Assembly: GCF_954871325.1 (NCBI RefSeq) | Contig: NC_088777.1 | Coordinates: forward strand, 32,279,366 to 32,343,365 | DNA from: Gordionus sp. m RMFG-2023 | Taxonomy: Eukaryota; Nematomorpha; Gordioida; Chordodea; Parachordodidae | Reading direction: 5' to 3' | Length of the DNA stretch: 64,000 bases | Shown: in pieces, positions 1 through 13,378 of the stretch | Layout of the letters: every line of letters starts with the position of its first letter | How positions within the stretch are numbered: position 1 is the stretch's first letter | Made by a program: the position numbers and the translations under genes | The notes under the pieces: generated by a model | Databases searched by the model: none | Told to the model about the DNA's origin: nothing | The model's input: the letters and a program-made list of their open reading frames with translations, nothing else

Positions 1-39
1 TAAAAAATTGCAAAATAATATATAAAGTATTTATAGTAG

Positions 40-130
40 AGGTCTGCAATGGGAGGGTTTTTAGCCCACAAGCCCTCTCGTCTAATATTTTAAATTTTTT
101 TTAACCCGCACATAGTTTTAAAAAATACGC
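40..130. repeat. Fragment of GGCCC-rich MITE family
   Basis: A short patch begins GAGGTCTGCA and holds the words AGCCC, AACCCGC and CGCCCGCCC separated by A/T runs. The same design is seen in the complete copy at 9181-9461 and in a fragment near 25008. Only part of an element is visible here and no second terminus is found. Confidence 0.4.
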
Positions 131-339
131 CCGCCCATTATTTATAAATTTTTTTTATATAAGCTCATTATAATTCACTAACTTTGTAATTTAATTTTTT
201 TTCTCCCTCTTTTTTTATTGGTTATGTAGTCAGTTAAGGGATCATTATAATATTCTAAAAAAGTGATCCGCTTAAATTGGTATAGCGAGCTGATCAAGTT
301 AGGTCATGACTATTGTAATGTTAAACCACTCGATTTCGC

Positions 340-510
340 CGATAAATTAAGATTTTAGCTAAAATGATATTACACAAGCCTAGATAATTTTTTGATAGAT
401 GTCCACACCTTTCTACCACCTCTGAGCAAAATCTTCAGGCTTTCTTAATATTTTTTGGCGAAAATATTAGGTTAGCCGTTTTTAAAAATAGAGCCGTTTA
501 ACAACACTAC
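340..510. mobile_element. Palindromic MITE, AGCCGTTT family, partial copy
   Basis: The right end reads AGCCGTTTAACAACACTA-like sequence, the same terminus as the complete copy at 48323-48537. Inside are the family core words for TAGATGTCCA, AAATCTTCAGGC and AATATTAGGTTAGCC. The left arm has lost the outer terminus. No coding capacity. Confidence 0.6.
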
Positions 511-3500
511 ACTATTGTTTTAATATTCGCCTATTCATATAAATGGTTGGACAATTCCCTCTAACAATTGCCACTATAGGGTTATTGAGTATAAGTATGA
601 GAATTTAATGGCACTGAATTATTTTCAATAGTTGAAGAATTTGAAAATGAATTTTTATGTCGGTTGAAGCTAAATGAAAATAATTAATAAAAGAAGTGTT
701 TACATTGATCAAGATTAAAAGAATTCGATATTTATTTATGTGAGGAAGATTTTAAAATATATAATAAACCATATAATGTTTAACGTTGTAGCTGTAGGTA
801 GATCTAAGATACTGGAGATATTAAAATTCATTATAAATAAAAAAATATTTAAGTTTTAAAAGAATTTTAGAAATTTCATAAATATGTTTTTTTAAATACT
901 TCTTACAAATAAATTAATTTTATCTGGTGAGGAAATTATACAATTGTCAATGTGTTTCTTGAAAATCAAGCATCATAAAAAATTAATAATTAATTTATAC
1001 AAACTTCAAAAAATAGATATTTAATCCCCTTCCTCTTTTTTGGGGGAGCTTGATGTTTGGTCCATTTTACTTAGTAATAAAAATGCACCAGATGAACAGG
1101 CGAATTATATAGGTTTTAATGACTAAAGGATTAAAATTAATGAGTGCTAATATTTTTACTGTTAATCAACCCATCCTTATCCAGGGATTGGGAAGGGTAC
1201 TTTGAGTATATATATATTGAACGAAATCGGAAAGGCAACAGTGATTCCTTATAATTCCCAAAAAAATAAGAAAATTGTAATTTAATTATACATATTAATT
1301 ATAAATATAATATTTATAATAGCTCATAAAAGCTTGTTTTGCTTTTTTTTAAATCAACTTGATTTACTGCAATACTTTTGCCCCTTTTACATTCCTTTTA
1401 TAAATTTTATCAGAGGTGTTTAGGTCCAATTATTGAATGATTTTGGCTATGTTTCTCTTTTATAAAATAATTTTAATTTTTTTATAAAAATTTTGATAAG
1501 TCTTTATTTTAAAAAGTTTATAACTTTTACTTATTTTTATTTTCATATATAGTGATATATTGAAAATTTTTTGGAGAAGAAAAGGTTAGGGGGTCTGTAG
1601 AGAGGAAATTTTTATTAACTTAAAATGATGTTTAGAGAACAAATTATCAAAGGGAGCAGAGATTTCCCAAATCGTTCTCTTGCTTACACTACCCTTTTAT
1701 TATATATGTAATTCAAATTGTCAAAACTTACAAATTTAGAATAATTTTAAGTTTTATTGCTATGTTATAAAACTAATTAGGGTTGAGCATTTGGCTGATG
1801 AAATATGATTCAGTCATTTGACCGGCCATGGTTAAATTCAATTAAATATTTTTATGAAGTATTCACTTTATTAGGAATATGTAATAAGAAATGCAAAATA
1901 TATTTATTAATAAATGCATTTTATTAAATTTGTTAATATTTTGATTCATTCTTGAAATATTATTTTATTTTCACTCTGTGGCAGAGCCGTTTGTGGTTCA
2001 ATTGAATAATCATATATTCTTATGTTTTAATTAATCATAAATTATGATAAACGCTAACTAATTTTTCCATAATCAAAGTTTTCAATCGATTTTAATTCTC
2101 TGTATTCAAATTTTAAAGAATATTTATAAACTTTAAATTTTTTATCCAAAATTGTTCTTCGTCTAAGATATGATCACTTGGGCATATATAACCAACAATT
2201 TTTTCAACGATGGACGCTTCTAAACCTCTTTTGCATATTTGTATTTGTTTCGTACATTTTATTGAAGAGGCCCATCTCGTTAAACAAATCATAGAAGAAA
2301 TACGGTTAAAGAGATTGACGGGGTAACAATGTTAACGCGATTAATTTTTTAATCCTTGAGCATAAATTGATGCGAAGATGTATTTTTATATCTAATTTCT
2401 TACTTCCAGGTTTGACATATTTAGCCCAAAACCGTTTTTTACCCAAAAATTATAAAAATCACCTTCTAGTTTATTTGTATTTGAATAAATTATATTAAGG
2501 CTCAGAATTTAACAATTTGCATACATGTTCCTTAGAGCCATAGCTATAAAATAAAATTTATCGGAAGTTTATAATTTAACTAGAAGTCACGCAATAACGA
2601 TTTATATAAAAATATATCCCTTGGGTAAAGTTGTTATGGGTATAGCGGTTAAAATGTTTCGTTTAATTTAAGCTATAAAAAGTTAATTTTTAAATAAACG
2701 TCATCACCATATAAAAAAAAATACTTTTGAGCAAAAAGAAATATTTACAAATAGTTTGTGTGTTATTTGGAATAAAACTTTAAGAATAGTCACAAAAGGG
2801 ATGAATAATTGAAATATACGATGTTCCTAAAATGAGCACACGTAAAATGTACTATTTTTGATATGATTTTTTATCCCGGTAATTGATTAATTTATACTAA
2901 AGATGAATAGATGTCAAATTTGAAATATTTTATTCAATTAAACAATATAGTACTGTTTATTTTATTTTAACCATTTTACACCAATGCTTAGCCACTTTAC
3001 TCTGGGCATGCGATTAAATGGGAAAAATAACACTACATTTGAATACTTATAAAATCTATATTTTTCAAGTTTCATAATTTTAAGGTAATGCAAAATACCA
3101 ATCGTTTCACCCTGGTCTCCACTACTTAAAGCAGATAATATGACATGTTGATTTATGAAGTAGAAAAATACTGCACTTGGTATATGTTACATTTTTTTAA
3201 AAATGGATATATTAATCATTTAACTTTAGGCGTTCAAGATCCTGAATAAATAATTGTATGGTGTGTTCATTACATCCATAATATTGAATATAGTTAAAGG
3301 CCGATTTGTATTTTAAAATTCAATAATCAGCTTTCATATTGGCCAAATCGCTTTTGTAGAATTTAATTAATCAATTATATTTATAAATTTCTGGGAAATG
3401 TAATCTGCCATTTAGCAATTTTTTTAGTATACGGAAACTATCATTACTCTGAAATATATAAGGCTTTCATTTCGAATAGCTCCACCCACTTGAAACAAGA

Positions 3501-5461
3501 GCATAAATGGGAAGATATATAATATCCTTAACTCTCACTTCTATATTTTAAGCAAAATAGCATTTTACTTATAGTTCCAACAAAAAACAGAATATGCATT
3601 CACTAAAGTACCAAATTTAATATATTAACAACTAATTTAAAATAATTTATATTTATTCTAAATAAAAATTATTAGGTACTGTCCTAGTTTTTGTTCAATT
3701 TATTATTAGTTTTTGGTTAATTTATTACTAGTTTTCGTTTATTGTAAAAATTTATAATATTTTTTTATTTAAATGCTTATTGTTGATTGGTAGAATTTAA
3801 AAACTAAGCATATCATAAATAATAAATAAGGATTATTATATTATTTTTGGGAACTTATTTTTTTTGATTTTATATTCTTGGATTTTATCATTCTTCGATT
3901 TTGGTTAATTATATTTTATGGATTTTAAAGAATTATATAATATTTATTAAATTTGAATAAAACTTTGATGATAAATTATGTGTGAATTAATAAAAAATTA
4001 TAAGAAAGAGATCGATAAAACATTAAATTTTTATCTTTCATGATAAAAATATAGATGGAGATACCATAAAAATCTAATTTATTCTTAATTTTAATAAGCC
4101 AACTACGTACACAAAATCCCTATCTTTAATACCATTAAATAAATATAAAACTGAACATATGAATCAAATAATATTAAAATGATTTATAATAGAAAAAATG
4201 GAATCGATTAATCTCTATTATGTTAACCTTTATGTAAACAGAAAATAATTTTATATTTAATAAAGGGAACAAATTATTTTTACAGTTTTTAAATTGAAAT
4301 GCATAATTTTTTTAAAATATGATTTTACAGTTTTTAAATTATTTCATTATTTTTTAAATAAATGTTAAGTTCTATAATTATATTTACAGCTTAATAATTA
4401 TATTTATTCACAGTTTTTTAGAGAACAGTTTTTTTAAAATATTTTTAGAGTTTTTTTTAATTAAATACGCATCTTGCGTTATCGATTAGCTTGGGACCAT
4501 ACAACAAAAATAAGGGTTAGTGTTTTTATTAGATGAAGAGAAATATTAATTTTATTAGACACCAAATCCCTACATTTGGTAAATTCTAACAAAAACTGAA
4601 AAATAATTTTATTTAAAATGAAAACATATATTTAAAACTGAAAACATATTAAAAACGAACAATATGATTTAAAAACTGCGAAATCAATTATTATTAATAT
4701 AACTGAATTTCATTATTCTACTATGCAAAATAAATGATATCATTTACTATGAAAAAACATAGTCCAGTCCTTGTGAATCGGCCCGGACCATAGACCGCAG
4801 CGACCTTCACTACGCTTTTGACGCCTTTCTAAAAAATATAAATCAAATTTTTATTTTATTTCATCGTTTATTTAGATTAAAACAATAAAAATTGATACAT
4901 TTAAAAAAATAATGTTTGTTTAATATATTATAATTTTCCCATGTCCTCGCTACGTTAATTCGTGACGTCATATCATTGGTACGTACTTAATTATTTTTAT
5001 TTAAAAACAAAAATAAAAAGAAATAGTATAATAATAAATATATATTTTAATTGTTAAAAAAAAAATTACAATGTTGTGCAAATTTGAAGTAAAATATAAT
5101 ATTAAAGTATAATCAGAACTAATGGGTCGCACATTAAATTTTAATTACAGTGTTGTTCAGATTTGAAGTAGGTTATATTATATTGAAGTAAATTATATAT
5201 ATATATATGTATTTTAGATATCAATTAGAAAGACACATCTAATGCTGACTTTGCTGGAGGTTCAGTACATTATTATTTTAAAATAGTTTAATTTGTTTTT
5301 ATTTTAGAAAACAGATCCTCCTTAACCCTTCTTGGTGATTGTACAAATTTTGATTAATTTGTCGTTGCCAAACAAAAAAAGAGATGGCTGGTTACTCAAC
5401 AAAATAAACGTTCCATAGATCACGAAATCTAACATCTGCCCACCATAGAAAATAAATTAGT
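511..5461. other. AT-rich non-coding stretch
   Basis: No open frame with family resemblance, RNA gene or clear inverted-repeat element was recognised. The stretch is made of A/T runs with short self-similar phrases such as ACAGTTTTTAAATT near 4284-4440. A small GC-rich patch around 4770-4830 (GGCCCGGACC, GCAGCGACC) and another near 4940-4985 stand out but match nothing else seen here. Confidence 0.6.
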
Positions 5462-7340
5462 CACTTCTCCCTTTTTTCTTTTCATTCTCATTTATATTTC
5501 ACTCTTCCTTCCTTTTTTCTTTTCTGTTTAGCTTTACATTTCCCTTTCTCTTTTATATATCCTTTCTCCTTTTCTTTCCCTTTCCCCCTTTCTTTTCCTT
5601 ATCCTTTTTCTTTCCCTTCTCATTTTTCCCTCCCTTTCCATTTTTCCATTATCCTTTTGCTTTGCCATTTTATTTCTCTTTTTTCCTTTTCTTTCCCTAT
5701 TCCTTTTTTTTTACCTATTTTTTTTTTCCACTTTTTTTAAATTTTATTTAATTTCCCTGTTCTTTTTTCTTTTCATTCTCCCAATCCTTGCCCTTTTTCT
5801 TTTCCCACTTTCCTTTTTCTTCTATCTGTTCTTTCCCCCTTTTTTCCTTCTTTCGCTTTCTACTTTTCTTCCCCTTTCCACCTTTCTTTCCCCTTTTCTT
5901 CATTTTCTTTTCCTTTCCATATTTCTTTTTCTTTCTATTTTCCTTCCTTTCCCTTTTAATCTCTCTCTTATTATCTTCTCTTTCCCTTTTTTCTTTTCTT
6001 TCCCTTCCCTTTTTTCTTTTAATTTCCCTTTTACTTTTCTCTTTTCCTTTAAATATTTCCTTCCTTTTTTCTTCTACTCTTTTCCCTTTTCTTTTATTTA
6101 CCCTTTTCTTTTCCTTCTACTTTCGCTTTCCTCTATTCTTTCCATTTCGCTCTTTATTTCCCTTTTTCATTTCCTTTTTCCCTTTTACTTTCTCCCTTTC
6201 CTCTCTTCTCTTTTAATTTCTCTTATTCTTTCTCTTTCCCTTTTAGTATCCTTTTTCTTTCCCTTTCCCCTTTTCTTTTTCTTTCTTTCCCTTTCCATAT
6301 TCCCTTTTATTTCTCTTTTCCTTCCTTTCCCTTTTAATTTCTCATATTACCTTTGCCTTTCTTCTCTTTTCCTTTCTCTTTCATTATCCTTTTTCGTTTC
6401 CTTTCTTTCCCTTTTTAATTTCCTTCCACTCCTTTTTCCTTCCTTTCCCTTTTAATTTCTCTTATTACCTTCCCTTTTCTTCTCTTTTCCTTTCTTTCCT
6501 TTTTATTTCTCTAATTAACTTCTTCTCTTTTCCTTTCACGTTCCCTCTAATTACCCCTTTTCTTTTCATTTTTTGCCTTTCCACTCTTCTCTTTTAATTT
6601 CTTTTCTATATTCCTTTTTCTTTCTTTTTTCCTTCCTTTCCATTTTAAATCCTCTTATAATACCCCTTTTTCACTTTTCCTTTTTCTTTCCCTTTTTTCT
6701 TTTCCCTTTTCTTTGCCTTTTTCTTTTCTTTTTACCTTTCTCTTTTCTTTTACATTTTTTCCCCTTATTCTTTCGCTTCTTCTTTCTTTTTTTCTTTACC
6801 TTTCCTCTTTTCTTTCCTTTCTCCTTTTTTTCTCTTACCCTTAACAATTGTAAATCTCGCTTATATCTTCTAAATATTTCAAAGGCAATATTGAAAAAAA
6901 AAATTAATAGATGCTAGGAAGTAAATACTCATTTTCAAAATGAGTATTTATTTCCCTCATTTTTAGCCACTATTTAAAAAACTCTTATTTAAATACAAGT
7001 AATTATTTCCATATTAAAAATTTTCTAGGATATATAAGCAAGATTCTCATTTTTATTGTTTTTAGCTATTTTTATTTTTGCAATTTAGAACAAAAACCCT
7101 TTTCTGCCTCTTTTCTTCCGCTTTTTCTTTTCCTTGCCCTTTTTTTCCCCCTTACAACTTTTTTTTCCCTTTCTACTTTCACTTTCTCTTTCCAAGCCTT
7201 CTCTATTTTTTCCCTTTCCTCTACCTTTTATTTGCTTTCTTATTCCCCCCCCCCTTTCCTTTTCTTTTACATTTTCTTTTCTTCTCCTACCCAGTTTCCT
7301 TTTCTTTTACTTTACCTTCTTTTCCCCAAGTACATATTTA
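5462..7340 (+). repeat. 1.9-kb polypyrimidine tract
   Basis: The plus strand is almost purely C and T in irregular phrases such as CCCTTTTCTTTTCC and CCTTTCCCTTTTAATTTC. It is interrupted at about 6840-7075 by ordinary AT-rich sequence. Open frames of 70-142 codons here translate only to Phe, Leu, Ser and Pro and follow from the base composition, so they are not genes. Long purine/pyrimidine tracts can form triplex DNA; that is general knowledge, not something shown here. Confidence 0.9.
6919..6955. repeat. Perfect short hairpin inside the pyrimidine tract
   Basis: TAAATACTCATTTT is followed after one base by its exact reverse complement AAAATGAGTATTTA, giving a 14-bp stem. The flanks GGAAG and TTTCC extend the pairing imperfectly. 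It lies in the AT-rich interruption of the pyrimidine tract. Confidence 0.7.
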
Positions 7341-9180
7341 TTATTTAAATAAAATTGTATATCTATCATTAAGGATACTATCTTTAAAAATTTCGACTTT
7401 GTCGCATCTACCATTATTCTCACTGCTTATCTTCTATTACTCAGTAAGAAAAAAAACGATACACAGTTCGCTAATTTATATAACTATATATATGTGATAT
7501 TTTAATTATCAAAATAAGATTCTATATCTCTTCGCAAGGATCCTAGCTTTTTTAGAAGTTTTCCAATTCGTTGTAGCTGTACAATATTCCTTTTTATCTA
7601 TGCTGATTATTTTGTATAATTCATTAAAAAACTATATATGCTTCGCGATTTTATTTTAATCTGATCGAGATAACAATACATAGTATTATATATTATAATT
7701 TAAATAAAATTATATATAATCTGAATCCTACCTTTTTCAATCTGACCATTTCGTTGTTCTAAACATGATTGCACTTCATTCCAGCTGATAAGCCCTATAA
7801 CTAAAATATTTTTATTTGAAATCAAATATCTCATGATTTGTGATCCATCGCCATTTGTTACATACCACTATTTGTGATTCATGAAAATTTTTGATTCCAC
7901 GCGATTTATCATTCCGAGGCTACACTGCCCCCTGCAGAAAGCCGGGCTAGGACGTAGCCCTAGTTATGTATGATTTTTTGAGAATTTTGTATATAATTTA
8001 TTAAAACTTAAATCAAATTATATTATGAATAAGATATGCCAAATTCAATAAATTATTACTAACCTAGACAAAAACACTTCTTTTATTAAAGGTGCATAAA
8101 TCAGCTGTAGTCACATGTGATTTGATTTGTCTATCAGTGCATCGTACTTTCCAATGAAAATTAATTTTCAACATTACACAGATTCTGATTCTATCAGTAA
8201 ACCAAGAATCATAATTCATAGTACAGAAATATAATGCTAATAGTAAACTCAAATCATATTCATCATAAATATTCAACAGGCATGACTTGATAAACTTTTA
8301 TAAATTTTATAATGGCCTATAAAATGGACGAGGGTTAACGTTGCTATAAATCATAATGTTATGATAATAATTATTAAAATCTTTTAATTTCTAATTTTAT
8401 GTACGTTGAATTATGGAAATTAAGTTTACTAACAGATTATAAAAATTTTAAAAATCAAAAGCCCTATTAATTTTGTATTAAAAGTTTTTGGGCCTGGCCC
8501 ATGAGAACCACAAAAAGTTGTGGGAAGTAGAAATCTACTAAGGTTGACGTTCCGGTATTTTCAAGGGAAAGGAGACCCGGTGTAGCGTTATAGAATTACT
8601 GCTATGGTAAATTGACTGCGATTCGCAAATTAATTTCGTAAATTTGCCCAATCGTCCTAATTATAATATATTAATCACATATTTAAAAATTTTATATATC
8701 ACCTTCAATGATAAAGATCACTATAACGATTAGCTATCTAACACTTGGAGATGTAGGATAGAAATCGATATACCAGGTGATCAGAGGAAAGTTAGAAAAA
8801 AGGTTTCATACGTTATGGATTTTTATATATAATTATGTGAATATGGTATTTTATGACTGGTGTCGTATTATATGATTATGATTTTGTGAGAAGCCAGTTA
8901 TAAAATTAAGAAAATGGACAGAAAATTGCTAAAATAGAATGTAACAAAAATTGAACAAGTTAAAAAGGTAAAATTAAAAAAGTTTTGTTTAAATGGGGAA
9001 TGAAAATTAAAAAAATATTCTAACTTTTTAAAATTTAGTTAAAAATTTTATTTTTAGAAATTTAATTAGGGGTTAGGCGTATTTATCAATCCAGCCTGTG
9101 TGCTTAAATTTTTAAAATAATGTAAAATTTATTATATTATACATTTTGTTGTAGTTGTGTATTTTTACATTATATTTATA
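7341..9180. other. Non-coding AT-rich stretch
   Basis: No gene is supported. A GC-richer patch at about 7917-7968 (GCCGGGCTAGGACG) and another at 8485-8600 (GGGCCTGGCCC, GGAGACCCGG) may be eroded repeat ends. The 70-codon minus frame at 8064-8276 has no family resemblance. Confidence 0.5.
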
Positions 9181-9461
9181 CAGAGACCTGCAGAGGTACC
9201 ATTTGTACGGCCCGGACAGGCCCGGGTTATTTTTTTTAGTAAATTTTTAGGGCCCGACCCGGATATTTTTAAAATTTATTTAATTTATTTTTGATTTTTA
9301 CAGATAATAATGGCGATATCAAATGTTTGGTTTTAAAATATACGCCCCGGCCCAGATATTTTTTTTAAAAAATTTTCAGGCCCGGCCCAGCCCTTGTAAA
9401 TTTAAAAAATTAAAATACTGCCCGGCCGGGCCGGGCTTAGGGCCGGGTCTGCAGGTCTCTG
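9181..9461. mobile_element. GGCCC-rich MITE, complete copy
   Basis: The ends are perfect inverted repeats: CAGAGACCTGCAGA on the left and TCTGCAGGTCTCTG on the right. Between them G/C-rich words (GGCCCGG, CCCGACCCGG, GGCCCGGCCC, GGCCGGGCCGGGC) alternate with A/T runs, so the two halves can fold back. A clearly related copy in the opposite orientation is at 19985-20257, and fragments lie near 40, 25008 and 48955. No coding capacity. The flanks TATTTATA and ATATATAT suggest, but do not prove, an 8-bp duplication. Confidence 0.8.
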
Positions 9462-9779
9462 ATATATATATAACTTTATATAATATCTAATGTCTATCAA
9501 ATAATGTTTAAATGTAAATTCGTAGATTTTATATTTAATTTTATACAATATCATATGACAATTGTATAAGTTTTGCATGTCAAATACCAAAAATGTCAGT
9601 CAATGAAGAATTCTGGACAATGTAAAGAAAAGATGGAACTCCTTTGTTCAAGATTATATGATTATTAATAAATAGGAATTATGTCAATGATAATCTTAAA
9701 ACCATGAATATTAATAATGATAACGATCTCCAGGCTCAATATAATAATGATAATAATGAATAACATGGATTCCGAGCAT

Positions 9780-10315
9780 CGCTTGCTTAATACAGACAAG
9801 GATCTATGGGGATACTTTTTGACTTAGAATGACAAATTGAGGATAAAAGAAGGAATAAATCAGACGAAGACAACAAGCTCTTTAGGACAAGAGACTTTCA
9901 GGAAGTGAGATTACAATTACAGAGAAGTTGAATACCTCAGGAATAGGACATGTTATATAGACATTGCGTTATCTTCCAAGGATATACTTACCAAACGTTA
10001 AAATTTTTTTTCCCATCTCTTAAATCTAACCAGGTGTCAGGTACATTATTATTATTAATATTAGCTACAATTCTTAACACTATTTTGCCGGTAACGGAAC
10101 TAATAGATTCCCTCTTTCTTACTCCTCTCTTCTTTACTATGCTAGCTGACTACATAGTGGTACCGTCCACTATAATAAAACGGGTATACATCATGTATAG
10201 GATCTATATACTAGTGAATATACATGGTGCACGCTACAACTCCTGGTGGGTGATGAAATTGCACTTCGTGCAATTTCTGGCGTGGTGATGATGAATGAAT
10301 GAATATATAGTCTTA
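9780..10315 (+). mobile_element. Probable LINE or SINE 3' end
   Basis: The segment ends in a structured GC-richer stretch, including GAAATTGCACTTCGTGCAAT, which is a hairpin, followed by a GATGATGAATGAATGAAT tail. A hairpin plus a short tandem tail at the 3' end is typical of CR1/L2/Jockey-like LINEs and their SINEs. The left limit is uncertain. The 112-codon frame across it has no recognised homology and is not called. Confidence 0.4.
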
Positions 10316-11128
10316 AATAGAAATACGTATATGTGAATCTTATTCATTAAATGGACTTTTTTCGTCCTCGGGAAAATGGCTGATGTTAAATCGCCACCTC
10401 CAAGAAATAATAATATCTATCAATTCTACAAATACTTCTATCACTCACAATTTCATTTTCAAGCACACTATATTCCTTAAATATTTACTTTGCGACTACA
10501 TACATTTTTTATGACATGAAAAGCCTGACTTCTACTCTTCTGAATCAAAACTCTAGTAAATTCTTTCAAATGCATGGAAGATGTTTGGGAGAGTAATGAG
10601 ACTTTTTTAATTGCTGAGGATTATACATAACCCATAATATATCTCTCTCAAGTTATTACTTTTATTCATTAATTTTTTTATTTTTTCTAGATTCAAAGAA
10701 ATAAATTCTCTTCTTTATTTACTAATTTATCTCAATCAATTCATCATAACTTAATTCTTTCTTATCTTCTCCAATTCTTTACCTAAGCTACTATAAAGTT
10801 TAGCAAGTACCATTATAAATCATTTATTTATCTTTTATTTCAATTATTTATTTCCTTTAACAATTTTTTTTCTATATATTAATCTTATTAACTTAAGTTA
10901 AACAAAATAATATAAATCAACATTTAATATAATTACAACTTCTTTCTTAAACAAAATTTAACTTTAATCCTCTCTTAAAACTCAATTTCATGGATATTTT
11001 CTTATTCATCATTTCTCTTGTCTGCTTTTTGCTTTTTCAATTTTCCAAGTATCGTCTGCTTATTTTTTCCCCATTTTTTTTCTATTTCAAAATTCAAATT
11101 TATCACAATTTACTTTAAAATTTATATT

Positions 11129-11311
11129 ATGTCAATTTTCAAAAATCTAACAATCTATTCCTACAACATTCCTGGCCTACTTTCAAAAACAACTATACTT
11201 AGGAAACTCCTTGATCAATATGATATTAACATTATTTTAACACAAGAATCTCTTATTACCAATAATATTAAAAAAAAAAGAGAAAACAAAACAAAAATAA
11301 TAAATAAATAA
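11129..11311 (+). pseudogene. LINE endonuclease (EEP domain) N-terminus, truncated
   Basis: From the ATG at 11129 the frame reads MSIFKNLTIYSYNIPGLLSK and later LLDQYDINIILTQES. This is the usual start of the apurinic-like endonuclease domain (exonuclease-endonuclease-phosphatase fold) of LINE ORF2: a beta strand with the catalytic Asn region (YNIPGL), then IDIILTQE with the metal-binding Glu. In full elements this domain is about 220 residues and is followed by reverse transcriptase. Here homology stops after about 45 residues and the frame runs into a Lys/Asn tail, so only the tip of the gene remains. A LINE 3'-end-like segment at 11425-11705 may be the other end of the same internally deleted copy. 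The ATG lies in a weak AT-rich context. Confidence 0.6.
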
Positions 11312-11424
11312 ATTACAAAAACTAATTCTTCTTCCTCTTTACTCCTTAATCACCCCCCCCCCTCCCCTTTTTTCTAATACATATTCATATCTTATCTTTT
11401 ATAATAAATAAACATTATTTACAA

Positions 11425-11592
11425 TGTGGATCCTGGCTTATCCACGAGTGGTACCCGTCATCCCACTCAAATTAAACGGGACCCTGACAGTAGGGTAAAT
11501 TACTGTCAACTTTGTGGATCCTGGCTTATCAATCTGGTGGTACCTGTCATCCCACTCAAATTAAACAGGGCCCAGACAGTAGGGTAAATTTT
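11425..11592 (+). repeat. Two tandem 88-bp units
   Basis: The phrase TGTGGATCCTGGCTTATC starts at 11425 and again at 11513. It is followed each time by GTGGTACC(C/T)GTCATCCC, ACTCAAATTAAAC and GACAGTAGGGTAAATT. The two units differ at a handful of sites. They are GC-richer than their surroundings and lie at the head of a LINE-3'-end-like segment. Confidence 0.85.
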
Positions 11593-11705
11593 CTGCCAAA
11601 CAGTGAATGCAAATTCACTGCACTGGAGACACCCTCTATGGGGTGGTGGAGTGCCCACTTAATTGTGGGACGTCTCCCCAGTGTATAATATGATATGATG
11701 TTCAA
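11593..11705 (+). mobile_element. LINE 3'-end-like segment
   Basis: Structured sequence (TGCAAATTCACTGCA, GGAGACACCC, GGGACGTCTCCCC) ends in TATAATATGATATGATG, a short degenerate tandem tail. GGAGAC and GTCTCC flank a hairpin. This looks like the 3' UTR and tail of a LINE, perhaps the one whose endonuclease tip lies at 11129. Confidence 0.4.
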
Positions 11706-12589
11706 GATTATATTATTATGATTGTGTTATATGATAAATAAAATTAAAGTTATTTTAATATGGATATATTATCATGGTGATATTTTACAATTATTTCAGA
11801 ATTGGAAATATGTCATTCTTAACACATATAATTATTAAAAATAATAAGCACGATACTATAATAGATTGCATTAGGACATATGAGATATGGCAGAAATCAG
11901 ATAGCGATTTGTAAAAATGATCCTAAATTAGATAGTGTTCCTATTTTAAAAGGAAGAGACATATATATATCAACTTCCCTTTCACTGAATATTTAATTGT
12001 TGCAGTTGATGATTTTGCGAATATATTGAGGCCCATATGTTAATGCAAAGTTATTAGTGTTGTTGGTTAGATATGGAGGTCATAAAATAAGATATTTGTG
12101 TCTTATATTATATAATCTATACATTTTATTAATTTAGATAAATCAATAACCAGGGCACTGAGTACTGTAATGAAGTTATTATTAATTTAGAACATGCTGA
12201 GTTTTATCTTGTAATTTAATATTTTTACACATCATTTTTTACAATATTATTATGGCTTATCTTGTTTTAACACTAAATTTTACAAACACTAGAAATAAAA
12301 AATAAATCTTTATTGATCTCATTTTGCAATAAATATAAATTACTTTATTTATACACAAATAATTATATATTGTGCCTATTTTTATGCGAATTTGTTATCG
12401 CATATATTTTATAAAAAAATTTTTTATATAATGGATTTAATTAATTTATATCAGTTACTATTTATACCAATCTCAAATTTTGCTTAGATTTATACTGGGC
12501 TTTTTAAGTTATCATAAAAATAATAAACTGGACACTTTGTTTCAAATACAAATTATAAACTATGTAGTCTGTCCAATTAATTAGAAAAA

Positions 12590-12790
12590 TTAATTATGGT
12601 GTCTTTTGAAATAAGAAACAAAAATACAATATCTTTAAAATGAACTTTATTTTTTATTTAAGATTAAAACATTAAAAAGATAAAGAAAATATTTTTATAA
12701 ACAATATATTTTTTTTAAAACTAAAAAAAATGATTGACATTTTATAATCTATTATTTTATTTCAATTTTCCAACAGCTACAACACGCCCA
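12590..12790 (+). repeat. Dispersed repeat, copy A
   Basis: This segment matches 24440-24715 in the same orientation. Shared phrases include CAAAAATACAATATCTTTAA, CTTTATTTTTTATTTA, AAAATGATTGACATTTT, ATAATCTATTATTTTATTT and TTCCAACAGCTACAACA. On the minus strand it would begin TGTTGTAGCTGTTGG, so a solo terminal repeat of a retroelement is possible, but no 5-bp target duplication was found. Confidence 0.6.
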
Positions 12791-13378
12791 CCCTTCATAA
12801 GCCCAGTCGTCTCATATTATCCATGAAGCTGAAATTTATCGATCTCATATTCATTCAATTATCGTATTTCTACATTAGCCATTTCTTTTATTATTTATCA
12901 AATCGTCCCTTTGAATTCTATCAACTTTTGAGATTGTTTTATCGTCCATGGTATTTATCGAATCGTATATTTGAAATTTCCTGATGTATAATATATACTT
13001 TCTGAAATGAAGTTTTACATATTCATGTTTTTTAAAACATTCCTGAATGTACAATCATAATATAAATTCAAAGAAAAGAAAAAATAAACAAAAATATTTT
13101 AAAATTTATAATCGAAGGTACAGTCACAATAAGTGTATTTTTTTCCTTTTAAATTCAAGTGGTCAAATTATAATAACAATATTAAAAAAAATATAAACCA
13201 TTTCTAAATTTTATGTTTATATAACTTGTTTCTTTTTTTCTTAGGTGCAATGTACTCATTTACTTCATATAAATTATAACAAAATTATTGACATAAATAT
13301 TTTTAATAAAGCATAAACAAAAATATGTATAATAAATAAAGTAATAAAAATAAAAAAACCTTCGTTCAAGTTATTTAA

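Noticed and set aside
5788-7497. Several open frames of 70-142 codons in the pyrimidine tract
   Set aside because: They encode only Phe/Leu/Ser/Pro strings forced by C/T-only DNA, and no family resemblance exists.
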